From positions 1-7,068 of the forward strand of contig CALKCG010000160.1 of assembly GCA_938082915.1 (NCBI GenBank): a stretch of DNA of 7,068 nt. Reading direction: 5' to 3'. Made by a program: the position numbers and the translations under genes. Positions 6,635 through 7,068 of this stretch are shown in pieces. The first letter of the stretch is position 1, and each line of letters begins with the position of its first letter. Under the pieces are notes generated by a model. That model saw nothing but the letters and a program-made list of their open reading frames with translations. It did no database searches and was not told where the DNA came from. The DNA is from an uncultured archaeon. Lineage in GTDB: Archaea > Thermoproteota > CALKCG01 > B24.

Positions 6635-7068
6635 TTAAAATGGTATGAAAAACCTTATAATACTCATTAACCCTCCTATGAATATTGCTAACATACATCC
6701 AGCGGCAACTCCACCGAAGAACGGTAGACCAACCTCTTCATATCCTTTACTTCCACCTATTCTTAATGTTATGAACTTTAAAACCCAAGCCACTAAGAAC
6801 GGAAGCCAGAACCCCCATAGGATTGATAGATAACTCCAGCCTACGATCCAGCCTATAGGCTCAAACGGAAACCATATGAATCTTGCGTGAAGCGCTGAAA
6901 GAACTCCTGTTATTATAAATCCTATTAAGATATACTCAAACATTGATCCAGCTGCAGGTTGCTCATTATAATACCACTCGCTAGCCAGATGGTGAACTAT
7001 TCCGTCACCATAACCCCAGTTGTACGTAGTAAACTTGCTAAGACCAACACCGTAACTCATGGCAAGAA
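6635..7068 (-). CDS. C-terminal part of a multi-pass membrane protein (DUF6784/DUF6785-like), partial
   Basis: The frame is open from the window edge to TAA 6635-6637. The ATG at 7058-7060 is preceded by further in-frame codons (Leu-Ala), and the visible part starts in the middle of a domain, so it is likely internal. The 141 residues downstream of that ATG contain hydrophobic spans at about 41-60 (FEYILIGFIITGVLSALHAR), 68-97 (one or two passes) and 114-139. The signature-like stretches RFIWFPFEPIGWIVGW, LVAWVLKFITLRIGGSKGYE and GLPFFGGVAAG resemble the C-terminal domain of the large (about 600-residue) DUF6785/DUF6784 membrane proteins; this is from memory. Function is unknown; a transport role is plausible from the shape. 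It is upstream of and co-oriented with the aldolase. Confidence 0.72.
   Translation of the reverse strand, partial: LAMSYGVGLSKFTTYNWGYGDGIVHHLASEWYYNEQPAAGSMFEYILIGFIITGVLSALHARFIWFPFEPIGWIVGWSYLSILWGFWLPFLVAWVLKFITLRIGGSKGYEEVGLPFFGGVAAGCMLAIFIGGLMSIIRFFIPF

Noticed and set aside
5824..6833. Plus-strand open frames opposite the aldolase and the membrane protein
   Set aside because: These are antisense images of strongly supported minus-strand genes.
1..7068. tRNA, rRNA, CRISPR array, insertion sequence or integration site
   Set aside because: No tRNA-like stems with CCA-type ends, no regular repeats and spacers, no transposase motifs and no terminal inverted repeats were seen.

Overview
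The window reads as thermophile-type archaeal chromosome, most likely a member of the Thermoproteota/TACK group. The reasons are the AT-rich codon use with many ATA, AGA and AGG codons, TATA-box promoters placed so that transcripts would be leaderless or nearly so, and protein types common in such genomes (archaeal-type FbaB/LsrF class I aldolase, signal-anchored DUF4367-like secreted proteins). This placement is inference; no marker gene is present.

Layout. 1-1388 (+) is an FGGY carbohydrate kinase whose 5' end lies outside the window. 1586-2201 (-) is the wreck of a secreted beta-rich protein, with one frameshift and several in-frame stops. 2219-2848 (-) is a signal-anchored DUF4367-like protein, open over its mature part but apparently frame-broken at its very N-terminus (2849-2894). 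3061-3726 (+) is an intact HAD phosphatase with a strong TATA box placed for leaderless transcription. 3778-4398 (-) is a second DUF4367-like gene, broken by a stop and two compensating frameshifts. 4429-4679 (-) is the N-terminal remnant of a second secreted beta-rich protein. 4736-5212 (-) holds unrecognised broken reading frames. 5195-5731 (+) is a kynurenine-formamidase-like cyclase pseudogene that has lost its metal-binding segment. 5754-6578 (-) is an intact LsrF/FbaB-type class I aldolase. 6635-7068 (-) is the C-terminal part of a multi-pass membrane protein that continues beyond the window.

The intact genes form a plausible sugar or sugar-phosphate set: a kinase (FGGY), a phosphatase (HAD), a Schiff-base aldolase, and a membrane protein directly upstream of the aldolase that could be a transporter. 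They are not one operon, so a common pathway is only a hypothesis.

The most notable aspect is that between these intact enzymes lies a minus-strand cluster of secreted-protein genes in the order beta-rich / DUF4367-like / DUF4367-like / beta-rich (reading 4679 to 1586), in which three of four members are clearly degraded and the fourth looks damaged at its start. The metabolic ORFs have no frameshifts, so the damage looks biological rather than due to poor sequence. No RNA gene, CRISPR array, insertion sequence or integrase was seen.
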